Shown in pieces: positions 47,403 to 57,074 of a stretch of 64,000 nucleotides of DNA. The number at the start of each line of letters is the position of its first letter. The stretch's first letter is position 1. The DNA is from Acidobacteriota bacterium (GTDB taxonomy: Bacteria > Acidobacteriota > Vicinamibacteria > Vicinamibacterales > Vicinamibacteraceae). The stretch is taken from the NCBI GenBank assembly GCA_020845575.1, contig JADLFL010000018.1, positions 1-64,000 on the forward strand, given 5' to 3'. The position numbers were made by a program, and so were the translations under genes. The notes under the pieces were generated by a model. The model was given only the letters and a program-made list of their open reading frames with translations, was not told the origin of the DNA and ran no database searches.

Positions 47403-48650
47403 TCAGTCTTCGACGTAGTCGAGGTCCTTGCCGAACGTCTCTTCGAGCCCGGACAGCGCGACGAAGCTGATGACCAGCGCAATCACGCCCACGATGAGCG
47501 CGCTGTACACCACCCCTACCTGTGGCCGCAGCCAGCCGACAGACGAGGTCAGGAGCACGACGGACCCGCGCACCACGTTGGGCACCGTGGTGGTGGCTGT
47601 GGCGCGAATGTTCGTGCCGAACTGTTCCGACGCCACCGTGACGAACACCGCCCAGTACCCGGCGCCGAACCCGAGCGCGACGCAGAGCGCGTAGAAGGCG
47701 TTCAGCGAGAACGGCGCCAGGAAGAAGTACACGGCCACGAACGCCGCCGTGATCGTCTGGAACACGAGCACCGCACGACGACGGCTGCCGATGTACTGGC
47801 TGAAGAACCCGCTCCCGATGTCGCCGGCCGCCAGTCCCAGATAGGCGAACATCACCGCACGTCCCGCCGATGGCGCCTCTGCCATCCCGAGCGCGAGTCC
47901 GAGTTCTGGCGAGAACGTGATCAGGATCCCGATGACGTACCAGATCGGCACGCCGATCAGGATCACGGCGATGTACTTGCGCGCGCGATCCCACCGGTTG
48001 AACAACTGCAGGACGTTGCCGCGACTGGCGCCCGCCTTGCGCACCTGCTCGAACATCCCAGATTCGTACACGCCGATGCGCAGCGCGAGCAGCGCGAATC
48101 CCATCACGCCGCCGACGATGTACGAGATGCGCCAGTCGAAGAAGTCGCCGACGAGCGCGGCGACTACGGCCCCGAGAATGCCCGTGGCCGCGACAACGGC
48201 GGTCCCATAGCCGCGCGTCTCCTTGGGCATGATCTCGCTCACGAGCGTGATGCCCGCGCCGAGCTCACCTGCCAGTCCGATGCCGGCCAGGAACCGCAGC
48301 CACGCGTAGGCCTCCACCGAGTGGACGAACGCATTCGCGATGTTGGCTGCCGAGTACATGAAGATCGACCCGAACAGCACGCTGATCCGGCCGCGTCGAT
48401 CGCCGAGCACACCCCACAGCAGGCCGCCGAGGAGCATGCCCGACATCTGCATGTTCAGCAGGCGCTCGCCCGCGCGCAGCAATTCGTCGCCGCTGATGCC
48501 CATGCTGCGCAGGCTCGGCACGCGGACGATGCTGAAGAGGAGCAGGTCGTAGATGTCGACGAAGTAGCCGAGCGCGGCCACCACCACGGACAGCGTGACG
48601 GCGCGCTGGCCGGCCTGCCGCAGCGGTGCCGCGGAGTCTGGCTGAAGCAT
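47403..48650 (-). CDS. MFS transporter
   Basis: The 415-residue protein has 12 predicted membrane segments and MFS signatures: GVLGDRRGRISVLFGSI (motif A between helices 2 and 3), RFLAGIGLAGELGAGITLV, and a symmetric second half. The resemblance is to organic-acid/metabolite:H+ symporters. The substrate is unknown. The ATG at 48650 follows TAGAAT (48657-48662) by 6 nt without a Shine-Dalgarno; this hexamer overlaps the last codons of the RND gene, which lies 9 bp upstream. Confidence 0.93.
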   Translation of the reverse strand: MLQPDSAAPLRQAGQRAVTLSVVVAALGYFVDIYDLLLFSIVRVPSLRSMGISGDELLRAGERLLNMQMSGMLLGGLLWGVLGDRRGRISVLFGSIFMYSAANIANAFVHSVEAYAWLRFLAGIGLAGELGAGITLVSEIMPKETRGYGTAVVAATGILGAVVAALVGDFFDWRISYIVGGVMGFALLALRIGVYESGMFEQVRKAGASRGNVLQLFNRWDRARKYIAVILIGVPIWYVIGILITFSPELGLALGMAEAPSAGRAVMFAYLGLAAGDIGSGFFSQYIGSRRRAVLVFQTITAAFVAVYFFLAPFSLNAFYALCVALGFGAGYWAVFVTVASEQFGTNIRATATTTVPNVVRGSVVLLTSSVGWLRPQVGVVYSALIVGVIALVISFVALSGLEETFGKDLDYVED

Positions 48651-48659
48651 CCGGGGATT

Positions 48660-51600
48660 CTACGCCGCGGTGCGCGTCGTCGGCCTCAGATTCGCGAGGC
48701 GTGCCCGCAGGCGGTGCCAACCCTCCGTTGCGGCCAGGTCCTCGAAGACCGAGTAGGCGACGGGCGTGACCAGCAGCGTGAGCAGCAGCGACAGCGTCTG
48801 CCCGCCGATGACCACGACGGCGATGGTCCGTCGTTCCTCGGCACCAGGCCCCATGCCGAGCGCCAGCGGCATCATGCCGCCGACCAGCGCCAGCGTCGTC
48901 ATCAGGATGGGGCGCAGGCGATCGCGGTTGGCCTGCATGACGGCGTCGAGGCGCGGCATCCCCTGCGCGCGCAGGTTGTTCATGTGATCGATCTGCAGAA
49001 TCGAGTTCTTCTTCACCACGCCGAACAGTACGAGCAGGCCGAGCGCGGAGAACAGGTTCAGCGTGGTGCCCGTTGCCCACAGGGAGAGCAGCGCGAAGGG
49101 AACGGCCAGCGGCAGCGACAGGAGAATCGTGAACGGGTGGATCACGCTCTCGAACTGCGCCGCCAGGATCATGTACATGAAGATCACCGACAGCGAGAAC
49201 GCCCAGAGGAACTCGGTGAAGGTCTTTTCGAGCTCCTTGCCGCGGCCGCCGATCGTCAGGACGTAGCCCGCGGGCAGGTTCATGCTCGCGGCTTCCTGCC
49301 TGATGGCCGCGAGGCGGTCGGCCAGCGCGTAGCCATGCATCACGTTGCCGCGCAGGCGCGCGTCTCGCTGTCGGTCCAGACGGTCCACGCGCGACGGGCT
49401 GGTCGACTGTTCGATGGTGACGAGGTTGTCGAGGCGGATGAGCCGCCCGTCGCGCGACGGCACGAGCAGCCGGCCGATGGTCGCCACGTCCTGGCGATCG
49501 GTATCGGTCAGGCGCAGCTGGACGTCGTAGTCGTCGTTGAGCGCCACGTCGCGATACCGGGTGACCTCGTCGTCGCCGCCGACCAGCAGGCGGAGCGCCG
49601 TCGCGACGTCCTGGGTGTCCACGTCGAGATCGGCAGACCGCGCGCGATCGATCTGCACCCGCAGTTCGGGGCGATCGAGCTTCAGCGTGGTGTCGGCGTC
49701 CACGATTCCGAGTTCGGGTGCGCGCTCGCGGAGTTCTTCGGTATAGCGCGCGAGCTCTTCGAGCACCGGCCCCTGGACCGACACGTCGATCTCGAACGGT
49801 CCGCCGCCGAAATTGAACGTCTGCATGTTGCGCGGACCGCCTCGCAACTCCGGGTACGCGCGCAACACCTCCCTGACGCGTGTCATGACCTCCCGCTGCG
49901 TGTAGTTGCCTTCGAAGGCCTTCCATGGCTGGAGGCGCAGCGTTTCGCGCGCAAGACGTCCGACCGAGAACAGACGCTCCTCGTGCGGCGCGATCCTGAT
50001 GTAGGCCCGTCCCTGGTTGACCGATCCCAGGAAGCTGCTGCCCACCGTGGCCAGCACCGTCCGCACGCCGGGGATCTCGCGGATCTGCTGCTCGATCTGC
50101 CGCATGGCGTCGTCCATCGCGACCATGGCCGTGCCTTCCGGCGCGTTGACGCTCAACTCGAACTCGGCCTCGTCCACGTCACTCGGTACGTATTCCTGTT
50201 TCACGATCGAGTAGAGCGGAATCGACGAGAGCGCGACCAGGAGACCGATGCCCATGATCACGGTCCGGTGGCTCATCGACCAGCCGAGCGCGCGCGTGTA
50301 GAACGCGTCGATGTGGCGATAGAACCCGGCGCGGGACGCCGCGCCATGCGCGTCCTTGTGCTTGGCGGCTTCGCCGCGCAGCAGGCGGGCGCTCATCATC
50401 GGCGTGAGCGTGAAGCTCACGAGCAGACTCACGAGGATCGCGACGGCCGCGGTGATGCCGAACTGGTAGAGGAAGCGCCCGGAGATGCTCGACATGAACG
50501 AGACCGGGATGAAGATGACCGCGAGGCTGAGCGTGGTGGCGAGCACGGGCAGCGCGATCTCCGCCGTGGCGTGGCGCGCCGCCTCGAACGCGTCCATCTT
50601 CTTCTCTTCCACCCAGCGGAAGATGTTCTCCAGCACCACGATGGCATCGTCGATCACGATACCCACCATCAGCACGAGCGCCAGCATCGTCACGCTGTTG
50701 AGCGTGAAATCGAGCGCCCGCATCATCCCGAACGTCGAGACGACGGACGCCGGAATCGCGATACCCGCGATGATGGTGGAACGCCAGCTGCGCATGAAGA
50801 GCATCACCACCAGGCACGCGAGGATGCTGCCGAGCACGAGGTGGATGTTGATCTCGTGCAGCGCGTTGTAGATGTAGCGCGACTGGTCGGAGATGATTTC
50901 GAGCGACACGTCGGCTGGAAGCTGGGCCTCGACACGCGGCATCGCCGCCTTGATGCCCTCGATGACGGCGACGGTGTTCGAGCCCGACTGCCGGCGCACC
51001 TCCATGACCACCGTCGGCTTGCCGTCGAGGCGCGCCAGGCTCCGCTGTTCCTTGGTGCCGTCCTCGACGCGGCCGATGTCGCTGATGCGCAGCGGGACGC
51101 CGCCACGATTGGAGATGACGATGTTGGCGAAGTCCGCGGGCTCCTGCACGCGCCCCATCGTGCGCAGGACGCGCTCCTGCACGTCGGTCGTGACGTTTCC
51201 GCCAGGAAGATCGGCGTTCTGGCGCACCAGCGCGTCTCGCACGGCGCTCACCGGAATGCCGTAGGCCGCCAGGCGGTTGGCATCGAGCCAGACGCTGATG
51301 GCGCGTTCCTGCCCGCCGACGATCAGGACCTCGCCCACACCCGGACGCCGTTCGAACTGGACCTTCGCCACCTTGTCGGCCAGTTCCGTGAGCTCGCGCA
51401 GGGAACGGTTGCCGGACAGCGCGATGGACATCACCGGTGCCGAGTCGTTGTCGAACTTGGCAATCACCGGCGGCCGGGCGTCACGCGGCAGGCGGGAGAG
51501 CACCGTCGCCACGCGGTCGCGCACGTCCTGCGCCGCCACGTCGACGTTGCGATTCAGGTCGAACGTGACCATGACGAGCGACATGCCCTGGCCCGAGATG

Positions 51601-51848
51601 CTCCGCAGCTCGGAGATGCCTTCGACGGTGTTGACGACTTCCTCGATGCGCTGGCTGACGAGGACCTCGACCTCTTCGGGCGACGCGCCGGGCAGCGACG
51701 TCTGCACGCGCACCGTCGGCAGGTCCACCGATGGGAACCTGTCAACCCCCAGCCCGAGATAGGCGGCCGCGCCGACCACGACCAGCGACAGCACGATCAT
51801 GCTGGCGAAGACGGGGCGACGGATGCAGATGTCAGCAAGCGTGTGCAT
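48660..51848 (-). CDS. RND efflux pump inner-membrane subunit (HAE1/AcrB-type)
   Basis: The 1062-residue protein is full length for AcrB/MexB-like pumps. It starts with IRRPVFASMIVLSLVVVGAAAY. It shows porter-domain segments, the proton-relay pair of Asp in GIVIDDAIVVLENI on helix 4, SFTLTPMMSARLL, and the second-half repeat ending LLLTLLVTPVAYSVFEDL. It exports hydrophobic or amphiphilic compounds in exchange for protons. The adaptor gene lies 15 bp upstream in the same operon. The outer-membrane channel is not in the window. Confidence 0.96.
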   Translation of the reverse strand: MHTLADICIRRPVFASMIVLSLVVVGAAAYLGLGVDRFPSVDLPTVRVQTSLPGASPEEVEVLVSQRIEEVVNTVEGISELRSISGQGMSLVMVTFDLNRNVDVAAQDVRDRVATVLSRLPRDARPPVIAKFDNDSAPVMSIALSGNRSLRELTELADKVAKVQFERRPGVGEVLIVGGQERAISVWLDANRLAAYGIPVSAVRDALVRQNADLPGGNVTTDVQERVLRTMGRVQEPADFANIVISNRGGVPLRISDIGRVEDGTKEQRSLARLDGKPTVVMEVRRQSGSNTVAVIEGIKAAMPRVEAQLPADVSLEIISDQSRYIYNALHEINIHLVLGSILACLVVMLFMRSWRSTIIAGIAIPASVVSTFGMMRALDFTLNSVTMLALVLMVGIVIDDAIVVLENIFRWVEEKKMDAFEAARHATAEIALPVLATTLSLAVIFIPVSFMSSISGRFLYQFGITAAVAILVSLLVSFTLTPMMSARLLRGEAAKHKDAHGAASRAGFYRHIDAFYTRALGWSMSHRTVIMGIGLLVALSSIPLYSIVKQEYVPSDVDEAEFELSVNAPEGTAMVAMDDAMRQIEQQIREIPGVRTVLATVGSSFLGSVNQGRAYIRIAPHEERLFSVGRLARETLRLQPWKAFEGNYTQREVMTRVREVLRAYPELRGGPRNMQTFNFGGGPFEIDVSVQGPVLEELARYTEELRERAPELGIVDADTTLKLDRPELRVQIDRARSADLDVDTQDVATALRLLVGGDDEVTRYRDVALNDDYDVQLRLTDTDRQDVATIGRLLVPSRDGRLIRLDNLVTIEQSTSPSRVDRLDRQRDARLRGNVMHGYALADRLAAIRQEAASMNLPAGYVLTIGGRGKELEKTFTEFLWAFSLSVIFMYMILAAQFESVIHPFTILLSLPLAVPFALLSLWATGTTLNLFSALGLLVLFGVVKKNSILQIDHMNNLRAQGMPRLDAVMQANRDRLRPILMTTLALVGGMMPLALGMGPGAEERRTIAVVVIGGQTLSLLLTLLVTPVAYSVFEDLAATEGWHRLRARLANLRPTTRTAA

Positions 51849-51863
51849 GGCCTGGCCTGTTCC

Positions 51864-53117
51864 CTACGGCGTGACGCGCACGGCTTCCCCGCCCACGAGG
51901 TTGCCGGGTTCGACGATGACGCGGTCGCCCGCCGTCAGTCCCTTGAGGATCTCCACCGACTCCGCCTGACGCCGTCCGAGCTCGACGCGGCGCTCCACGA
52001 CCTTCGCGTCTGCAACCGTCAGCACCTTCTCGACGCCGGCGAAGCTGACGATGGCGGTGGCGGGTACGACGATGGCGGGCGTGGCTGCCGCGACGAGGAT
52101 GTCGGCGGTGGCGAACGAGCCGGGGCGGATGGTGGCGGCCTCGTTGCCGACCTGTGCTTCGATGCGGAGCGAGCGGCTCTGCTCGTCGATCGCCGGGCTC
52201 ACCCGCACGACCCGCCCGTCGTACGCAACGGCATCGCCCTCCACCCGGACCCTCACCGTCTGCCCCACCTTGACGCTGCTCGCCTCGCGCTCGGGCACGT
52301 CGGCCTGCAGACGAAGCGGGTGCATGCGAACGAGGGTGGCGACCGGGGCGCCGGCGTTCACGTACTGGCCGGGAGAGACGGACCGTTCGCGGATGATGCC
52401 CGCAAACGGGGCAATGAGCACGGTGTCCACCAGCTCCTGTCGCGCGAGGTCCAGTTCCGTCTTGCGTTGCGTCAGCAACGCCTGCCGGTTACGGACCTCC
52501 TCGAGGGCGTCCTCGTAACGGCCGTCGGCGACCTGCAGGGCGGCTTCGGCCGAATCCAGCTCGGCGCGAGACGCGATGCCGCGTTCCACGAACGTCTTCA
52601 CGCGGCTGTGGCTCAACTTCGCTTCGTCCAGCACGGCGCGGGCCTGACGCACGACAGCCGTTCGTTCGGGATCGACGCGATCGGTCGTGCCGGCCGGCTC
52701 GAGTCCGAGGCGCGCGCGCGCCTGCTGCAGGGCCGCCTCGGCCTGCTGGACACGCAGTTCGAAGTCGACAGGCGCGAGGCGCGCGATGGTCTGGCCTGGC
52801 CCGACGCGCGAACCGAGATCCACCGCGATGCCCTCGATACGGCCGGCCACCTTGAAGCCCATGGCGACCTGATCCTCGGCGGCCAGCGTCCCCGTGACGG
52901 TGACGGTGCGCACGAGCGTGGTTTCACGCGCGGGCTGCACGCGCACGGCCGTCGGCTCACCGGACGTGCCGTCGCCAGCCGCGCCGGTGGCGGCCGGCGC
53001 GGCCCCGCCGCACCCGGCCGTCAGCAACAGGACCGTGACCAGCATCGGGCACAGCACAAGCGGGAATCGCACGAAACACGGAACCGACACGAGCATGGCA
53101 GGAGCGGCGAAAGACAT
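51864..53117 (-). CDS. RND efflux periplasmic adaptor (membrane fusion protein), lipoprotein
   Basis: From ATG 53117 the product has 417 residues with a lipoprotein signal ending LTAGC (Cys36). The lipoyl halves (GRIEGIAVDLGSRVGPGQTI and LIAPFAGIIRERSVSPGQYVNAG) flank a coiled coil, followed by beta-barrel (VGQTVRVRVEGDAVAYDG) and C-terminal segments. It bridges the RND pump to an outer-membrane channel. TACTCT (53129-53134) lies 11 nt upstream of the ATG. A start 81 nt earlier would overlap repeat sequence and was rejected. It is first in the operon with the pump gene. Confidence 0.92.
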   Translation of the reverse strand: MSFAAPAMLVSVPCFVRFPLVLCPMLVTVLLLTAGCGGAAPAATGAAGDGTSGEPTAVRVQPARETTLVRTVTVTGTLAAEDQVAMGFKVAGRIEGIAVDLGSRVGPGQTIARLAPVDFELRVQQAEAALQQARARLGLEPAGTTDRVDPERTAVVRQARAVLDEAKLSHSRVKTFVERGIASRAELDSAEAALQVADGRYEDALEEVRNRQALLTQRKTELDLARQELVDTVLIAPFAGIIRERSVSPGQYVNAGAPVATLVRMHPLRLQADVPEREASSVKVGQTVRVRVEGDAVAYDGRVVRVSPAIDEQSRSLRIEAQVGNEAATIRPGSFATADILVAAATPAIVVPATAIVSFAGVEKVLTVADAKVVERRVELGRRQAESVEILKGLTAGDRVIVEPGNLVGGEAVRVTP

Positions 53118-53188
53118 TGATCCACACAAGAGTACGACGGACGGCTGCAGTCCGCTTAGAGGGGACTCACGGGGCAGGGCGTACGGCG

Positions 53189-53215
53189 CATTCGGCATTC
53201 GGCATTCGGCATTGC
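53189..53215. repeat. GCATTCG heptamer run
   Basis: Three tandem GCATTCG units followed by GCATTGC lie directly upstream of the inorganic pyrophosphatase promoter. The same unit occurs degenerately at 12095-12175. Confidence 0.75.
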
Positions 53216-53233
53216 CGTAGAATCACCCCCTGT

Positions 53234-53782
53234 ATGCATCCCTGGCACGACATCTACGTCGACGACCATCTCATCGCCAAGACCTTCCCTGTCGTCATCG
53301 AGGTGCCGATGGGGAGCAAGAACAAGTACGAGCTCGACAAGGAGTCCGGATTGATGCGGCTGGATCGCGTGCTCTACAGCGCGGTCTACTACCCGGCCAA
53401 TTACGGATTCATCCCGCGGTCGTTCTGCGACGATGGCGACCCGCTCGACGCGCTGGTGCTGGGACAGGAGCCCGTGCACCCGCTCACCGTCGTGCAGGCG
53501 CGGGCCATCGGTGTGATGCGCATGCGCGACGAGAAGGGGCTCGACGACAAGATCATCGCCGTCAGTACGCTCGATCCGGCCTTCAACGAGTACTCCGATC
53601 ACACGCAGTTGCCGGGGCACACCCTGCGCGAGATCAAGCGGTTCTTCGAGGACTACAAGCAGCTCGAGAACAAGCTGGTCGAGGTGACCGACTTCCTGGG
53701 CCCCGAGGAAGCCCTCAACATCCTCAAGGACTCGCTCGACATGTATCGCCGGCTGCGGCGCGGCGAGCTCTACGGCAAGTAG
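53234..53782 (+). CDS. ppa: Inorganic pyrophosphatase
   Basis: The 182-residue family I enzyme shows PVVIEVPMGSKNKYELDK, YPANYGFIPRSFCDDGDPLDALV with the metal-binding Asp cluster, and KRFFEDYKQLENK. It hydrolyses pyrophosphate to phosphate. The start at 53234 is preceded by TAGAAT (53218-53223) with 10 nt between and no Shine-Dalgarno. It is first in a run of four co-directional genes (mscS 25 bp downstream, then two membrane synthase-like genes). Confidence 0.97.
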   Translation: MHPWHDIYVDDHLIAKTFPVVIEVPMGSKNKYELDKESGLMRLDRVLYSAVYYPANYGFIPRSFCDDGDPLDALVLGQEPVHPLTVVQARAIGVMRMRDEKGLDDKIIAVSTLDPAFNEYSDHTQLPGHTLREIKRFFEDYKQLENKLVEVTDFLGPEEALNILKDSLDMYRRLRRGELYGK

Positions 53783-53807
53783 CACTCGCATCGAGTCATC
53801 GACGCCG

Positions 53808-54989
53808 ATGATCCAGGGACTTTTCGACGGCTATCCAGACTGGGCGCGAGCCATCCTCGTCGCCGTCATCGTCCTGACGGTGGCCTACATGGTCGCCGAG
53901 GCGTTCTCGCGCCTCGTGGGCGCGCTCATCGGTCGCATCGATGCGCGCGTATCGGGCGAACTGGCGCGCCGCCGGGCCACGCGTGCCGGCCTGCGCGTGG
54001 TACGGCTCATCGTCACGCTGCTCGTGGCGGCGGTCCTGATGTTCCCCTCGATGGCGCTCGTGGGCCTCCGTCCCGGCGTGGGCCTCACGCCCGAGAGCCT
54101 CGCCATGTGGATGACCGGTTCGGGCCTCCGCATCGGCCTGGTCGTGCTGCTCTCCTGGCTGGTGACGCACGTCGTCGCGCTGGGCGTCGCGCGACTCGAA
54201 AGCGACGTCGGCACCGGAACGACGGTTGACGCGATCGAGCGCACCAAGCGCGCCCGGACGCTCGGCACGCTGGTGCAGACCACCGCGTACACGCTGGTGT
54301 CCTCGATCGCGCTGCTCATGATCCTTCGCGAACTGCACGTGGACATCACGCCCATCCTCACGGGCGCCGGCATAGTCGGCCTGGCCGTGGGGTTTGGCGC
54401 GCAGTCGCTGGTAAAGGACATCATCAGCGGGTTTTTCCTGATTCTCGAGGACCAGGTGCGCGTGGGCGACGTCGCCAACATCGATGGCACCGGTGGGCTC
54501 GTCGAACGGATTACGCTGCGCACGATCATCCTGCGCGACGAGACGGGCACCGTGCACGTGATTCCCAACGGCAGCATCCAGCGGCTCTCGAACCTGACCA
54601 AGGACTTCTCGTTCTACGTGACGAGCGTCGGCGTCAGCTATCGCCAGGACACCGACGATGTCATCGCCGTGCTGCAGGAGGTCGCCAATGGGATGCAGGA
54701 CGATCCGGCGTTCGCCCCGTTCATGCTCGCGCCGCTGGATGTGATGGGCGTGAACACGCTCGGTGAGTCCGTGGTGGAGATCAAGGTGCGTCTCAAGACC
54801 ATCCCGGCCAAGCAGTGGGCCGTCGGGCGAGAGTTCCTGCGCCGCGCGCGGATGGCATTGCTGCGCGCAGGCGTGGAACTGCCGGCTCCCGCGCGCCGCG
54901 TGCTGCCATCCGTCGGGCCGGGTTCACTGGCGCACGCGAGCGAGGCGCCCGCGCTCGACACGTCCACGCCATCCGAACCGGACGCATGA
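53808..54989 (+). CDS. Small-conductance mechanosensitive channel (MscS family)
   Basis: The 393-residue protein has four or five membrane segments. The pore-lining helix and the following signature are GAGIVGLAVGFGAQSLVKDI, then SGFFLILEDQVRVGD and the beta domain NIDGTGGLVERITLRTII and HVIPNGSIQRLSN. It opens under membrane tension in hypo-osmotic shock. It lies downstream of ppa, and its stop overlaps the next start by 4 nt (ATGA). The betaine/choline importer at 33.5 kb would handle the opposite stress. Confidence 0.95.
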   Translation: MIQGLFDGYPDWARAILVAVIVLTVAYMVAEAFSRLVGALIGRIDARVSGELARRRATRAGLRVVRLIVTLLVAAVLMFPSMALVGLRPGVGLTPESLAMWMTGSGLRIGLVVLLSWLVTHVVALGVARLESDVGTGTTVDAIERTKRARTLGTLVQTTAYTLVSSIALLMILRELHVDITPILTGAGIVGLAVGFGAQSLVKDIISGFFLILEDQVRVGDVANIDGTGGLVERITLRTIILRDETGTVHVIPNGSIQRLSNLTKDFSFYVTSVGVSYRQDTDDVIAVLQEVANGMQDDPAFAPFMLAPLDVMGVNTLGESVVEIKVRLKTIPAKQWAVGREFLRRARMALLRAGVELPAPARRVLPSVGPGSLAHASEAPALDTSTPSEPDA

Positions 54990-57067
54990 CCGGCAGCGCA
55001 GTGTTCGGCCTCGCCATCGCGCTCGGCGCCTGCCTGCTCTTCCAGGTCCAGTTCCTGCTGGCCAAGCTGATCCTGCCGTGGTTCGGCGGGTCGCCGTCTG
55101 TCTGGTCCACGAGTCTGGTCGTCTTCCAGGTTCTGCTGCTGGCGGGGTACGCCTACGCGCACGCCATCGCGGCCCTGCCGCGACGCGCGCAGTTGACGCG
55201 ACACGTCGCGGTCGTCGCCGTGATACTCGGCGTACTGATCTGGCGCGCGGCGACGTGGCCGTCTCCCGTCACGCCGGGTGATGACTGGAAACCGGATCCT
55301 GACAGGTCGCCAATCGCGCAGATTCTCGTACTGCTGACGGGTGCCATCGGCCTGCCCTTCCTGGTACTCGCCAGCACGAGCCCCCTGCTGCAGCGCTGGC
55401 ACGCCGACCGCTGGCCGGATCGATCGCCGTACCGGCTCTACGCGCTCTCGAACCTCGGATCGCTCGTCGGCCTCGTGTCGTATCCGTTCCTCGTCGAGCC
55501 GCACCTCGACGTCTTTCAGCAGGGTCGATGGTGGGCGCTCGCGTACGGGCTCTACGCCGTGGCAGTCATGGCGTGCGTCAGGGGCATGCGGACCATCCCT
55601 GTCGCGACGCAGCATGGCGCTGCAATCGCGCCCACCGTGGGCCTCGACGCTCCCACGACAGTCCGACGTCCCAGGCTCGGTGATCACGTCCTGTGGCTCG
55701 TGCTGGCGGCCGTGCCTGCCGCACTGCTGCAGGCCACCACGACGCGAATCACACAGGACATCGCCGCCGTACCGTTCCTCTGGATGGTGCCGCTGGCCGT
55801 CTATCTCGTCACATTCATCGTGGCTTTCGAGTACCCGCGTGCGTTCCACCGCGGCATCCTGACGGTGCTGCTGGCGCTGGGCATGGCGGCGGCGATCCCC
55901 GAGTGGTCAGTGAAGTACACGCTGTCTGCCGTGCTCGGCGAACTCGCGTTGGTGGGCTGGTGCTTCCATGGCGAACTGGCCGCGCGTGCGCCGGCACCGG
56001 CGTGGCTCACGCGATATTTCCTCGTCGTGTCTGCCGGCGGCGCGATGGGGAGTGCGCTCGTGGCGTTCGGCGCGCCCGCCTTCTTCAACGGTCTGCTCGA
56101 ATACCCGCTCACGCTGATGCTGGCCGCGCTCGTCCTCGGTGCCGTCTACGTCCTGCGCGGGGAGCACGCCGCGACCATCGGTGCCGCGCGTCTCGCCAGA
56201 ACCGTTGGCGTGATGTTGGCCGTGCTGGGAGGAACCGTGGGCGGCAAGACGCTCCTTGGCTGGAACAGCCTCACCTCCGATGCGATCTTCGCGTCGCGGA
56301 GCTTCTTCGGCGCGCTGCGCGTGCGGGAACAGCAGTTCGACGATGGCGCGCGCTATCACCGGTTGCTGCACGGCACGACCCTGCACGGCCTGCAGCATCT
56401 CGGCGCGGAGAAGGCACGCAGGCCCACCACCTACTACACGCCGACGAGCGGTGTGGGGCAGGCCTTGAGCGCGCTCTCGTTGCAGGAGCAGCCGGTGCGC
56501 GTCGGGGTGATAGGCCTCGGCGCGGGCACGCTCGCGGCGTACGGCCGCAAGGGGGATGCGTACACGTTCTTCGAGATCGATCCGCAGGTCGTCGCGCTGT
56601 CAACGGCACCGGCGCCGCTGTTCACGTACCTCCGCGACTCGGAGGCACGCGTGGACATCACGGGTGGCGACGCGCGGTTGAGTCTCGAGCGCGCCAGCCC
56701 GTACGGATTCGATCTGCTCGCCGTCGACGCCTTCAGCAGCGATTCGGTGCCCGTCCACCTGCTCACGCGCGAAGCCTTCGCGCTGTACGCGCGCCACCTG
56801 CGATCGCCGCAGGGCGTGCTGGCCGTCCACGTCTCCAACCGCTTCCTCGAACTCGAAGCGATCGTGCAGGCCGGCGGCGCCACAGCGGGATTCACCACCG
56901 TCCAGGTGGACGACGACATCGAGACCGACGATGCGGATCGCAGCACGTGGATGCTGCTCGCCCGCGATCCGTCGGTGCTCGCCCATTTCGGCGATGCGTG
57001 GAACGACGCACCGGTGACCCCGTGGACCGACGCGTCGAGCAACCTGTTCCAGGCCCTGCGCTGGTGA
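54986..57067 (+). CDS. Fused membrane protein/spermidine-synthase-like protein, copy 1
   Basis: The 693-residue protein has an N-terminal membrane domain of about 12 segments (ALGACLLFQVQFLLAKLILP at the start; VPAALLQATTTRITQDIAAV and VPLAVYLVTFIVAFEY in the middle). The C-terminal Rossmann methyltransferase-like domain of the spermidine-synthase fold has RVGVIGLGAGTLAAYG, YTFFEIDPQVVALS and DLLAVDAFSSDSVPVHLLT. Whether it makes polyamines is doubtful, because such fusions are of unknown function. Start and mscS stop overlap (ATGA). Copy 2 follows 7 bp later, so this is a tandem duplication. Confidence 0.87.
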   Translation: MTGSAVFGLAIALGACLLFQVQFLLAKLILPWFGGSPSVWSTSLVVFQVLLLAGYAYAHAIAALPRRAQLTRHVAVVAVILGVLIWRAATWPSPVTPGDDWKPDPDRSPIAQILVLLTGAIGLPFLVLASTSPLLQRWHADRWPDRSPYRLYALSNLGSLVGLVSYPFLVEPHLDVFQQGRWWALAYGLYAVAVMACVRGMRTIPVATQHGAAIAPTVGLDAPTTVRRPRLGDHVLWLVLAAVPAALLQATTTRITQDIAAVPFLWMVPLAVYLVTFIVAFEYPRAFHRGILTVLLALGMAAAIPEWSVKYTLSAVLGELALVGWCFHGELAARAPAPAWLTRYFLVVSAGGAMGSALVAFGAPAFFNGLLEYPLTLMLAALVLGAVYVLRGEHAATIGAARLARTVGVMLAVLGGTVGGKTLLGWNSLTSDAIFASRSFFGALRVREQQFDDGARYHRLLHGTTLHGLQHLGAEKARRPTTYYTPTSGVGQALSALSLQEQPVRVGVIGLGAGTLAAYGRKGDAYTFFEIDPQVVALSTAPAPLFTYLRDSEARVDITGGDARLSLERASPYGFDLLAVDAFSSDSVPVHLLTREAFALYARHLRSPQGVLAVHVSNRFLELEAIVQAGGATAGFTTVQVDDDIETDDADRSTWMLLARDPSVLAHFGDAWNDAPVTPWTDASSNLFQALRW

Positions 57068-57074
57068 CGATCGC

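Noticed and set aside
48321-53120. Open frame of 1599 codons on the + strand
   Set aside because: It lies wholly antisense to the RND pump and adaptor genes, which have clear family matches. Its composition is rich in Arg/His/Gln, typical of the reverse frame of GC-rich genes.
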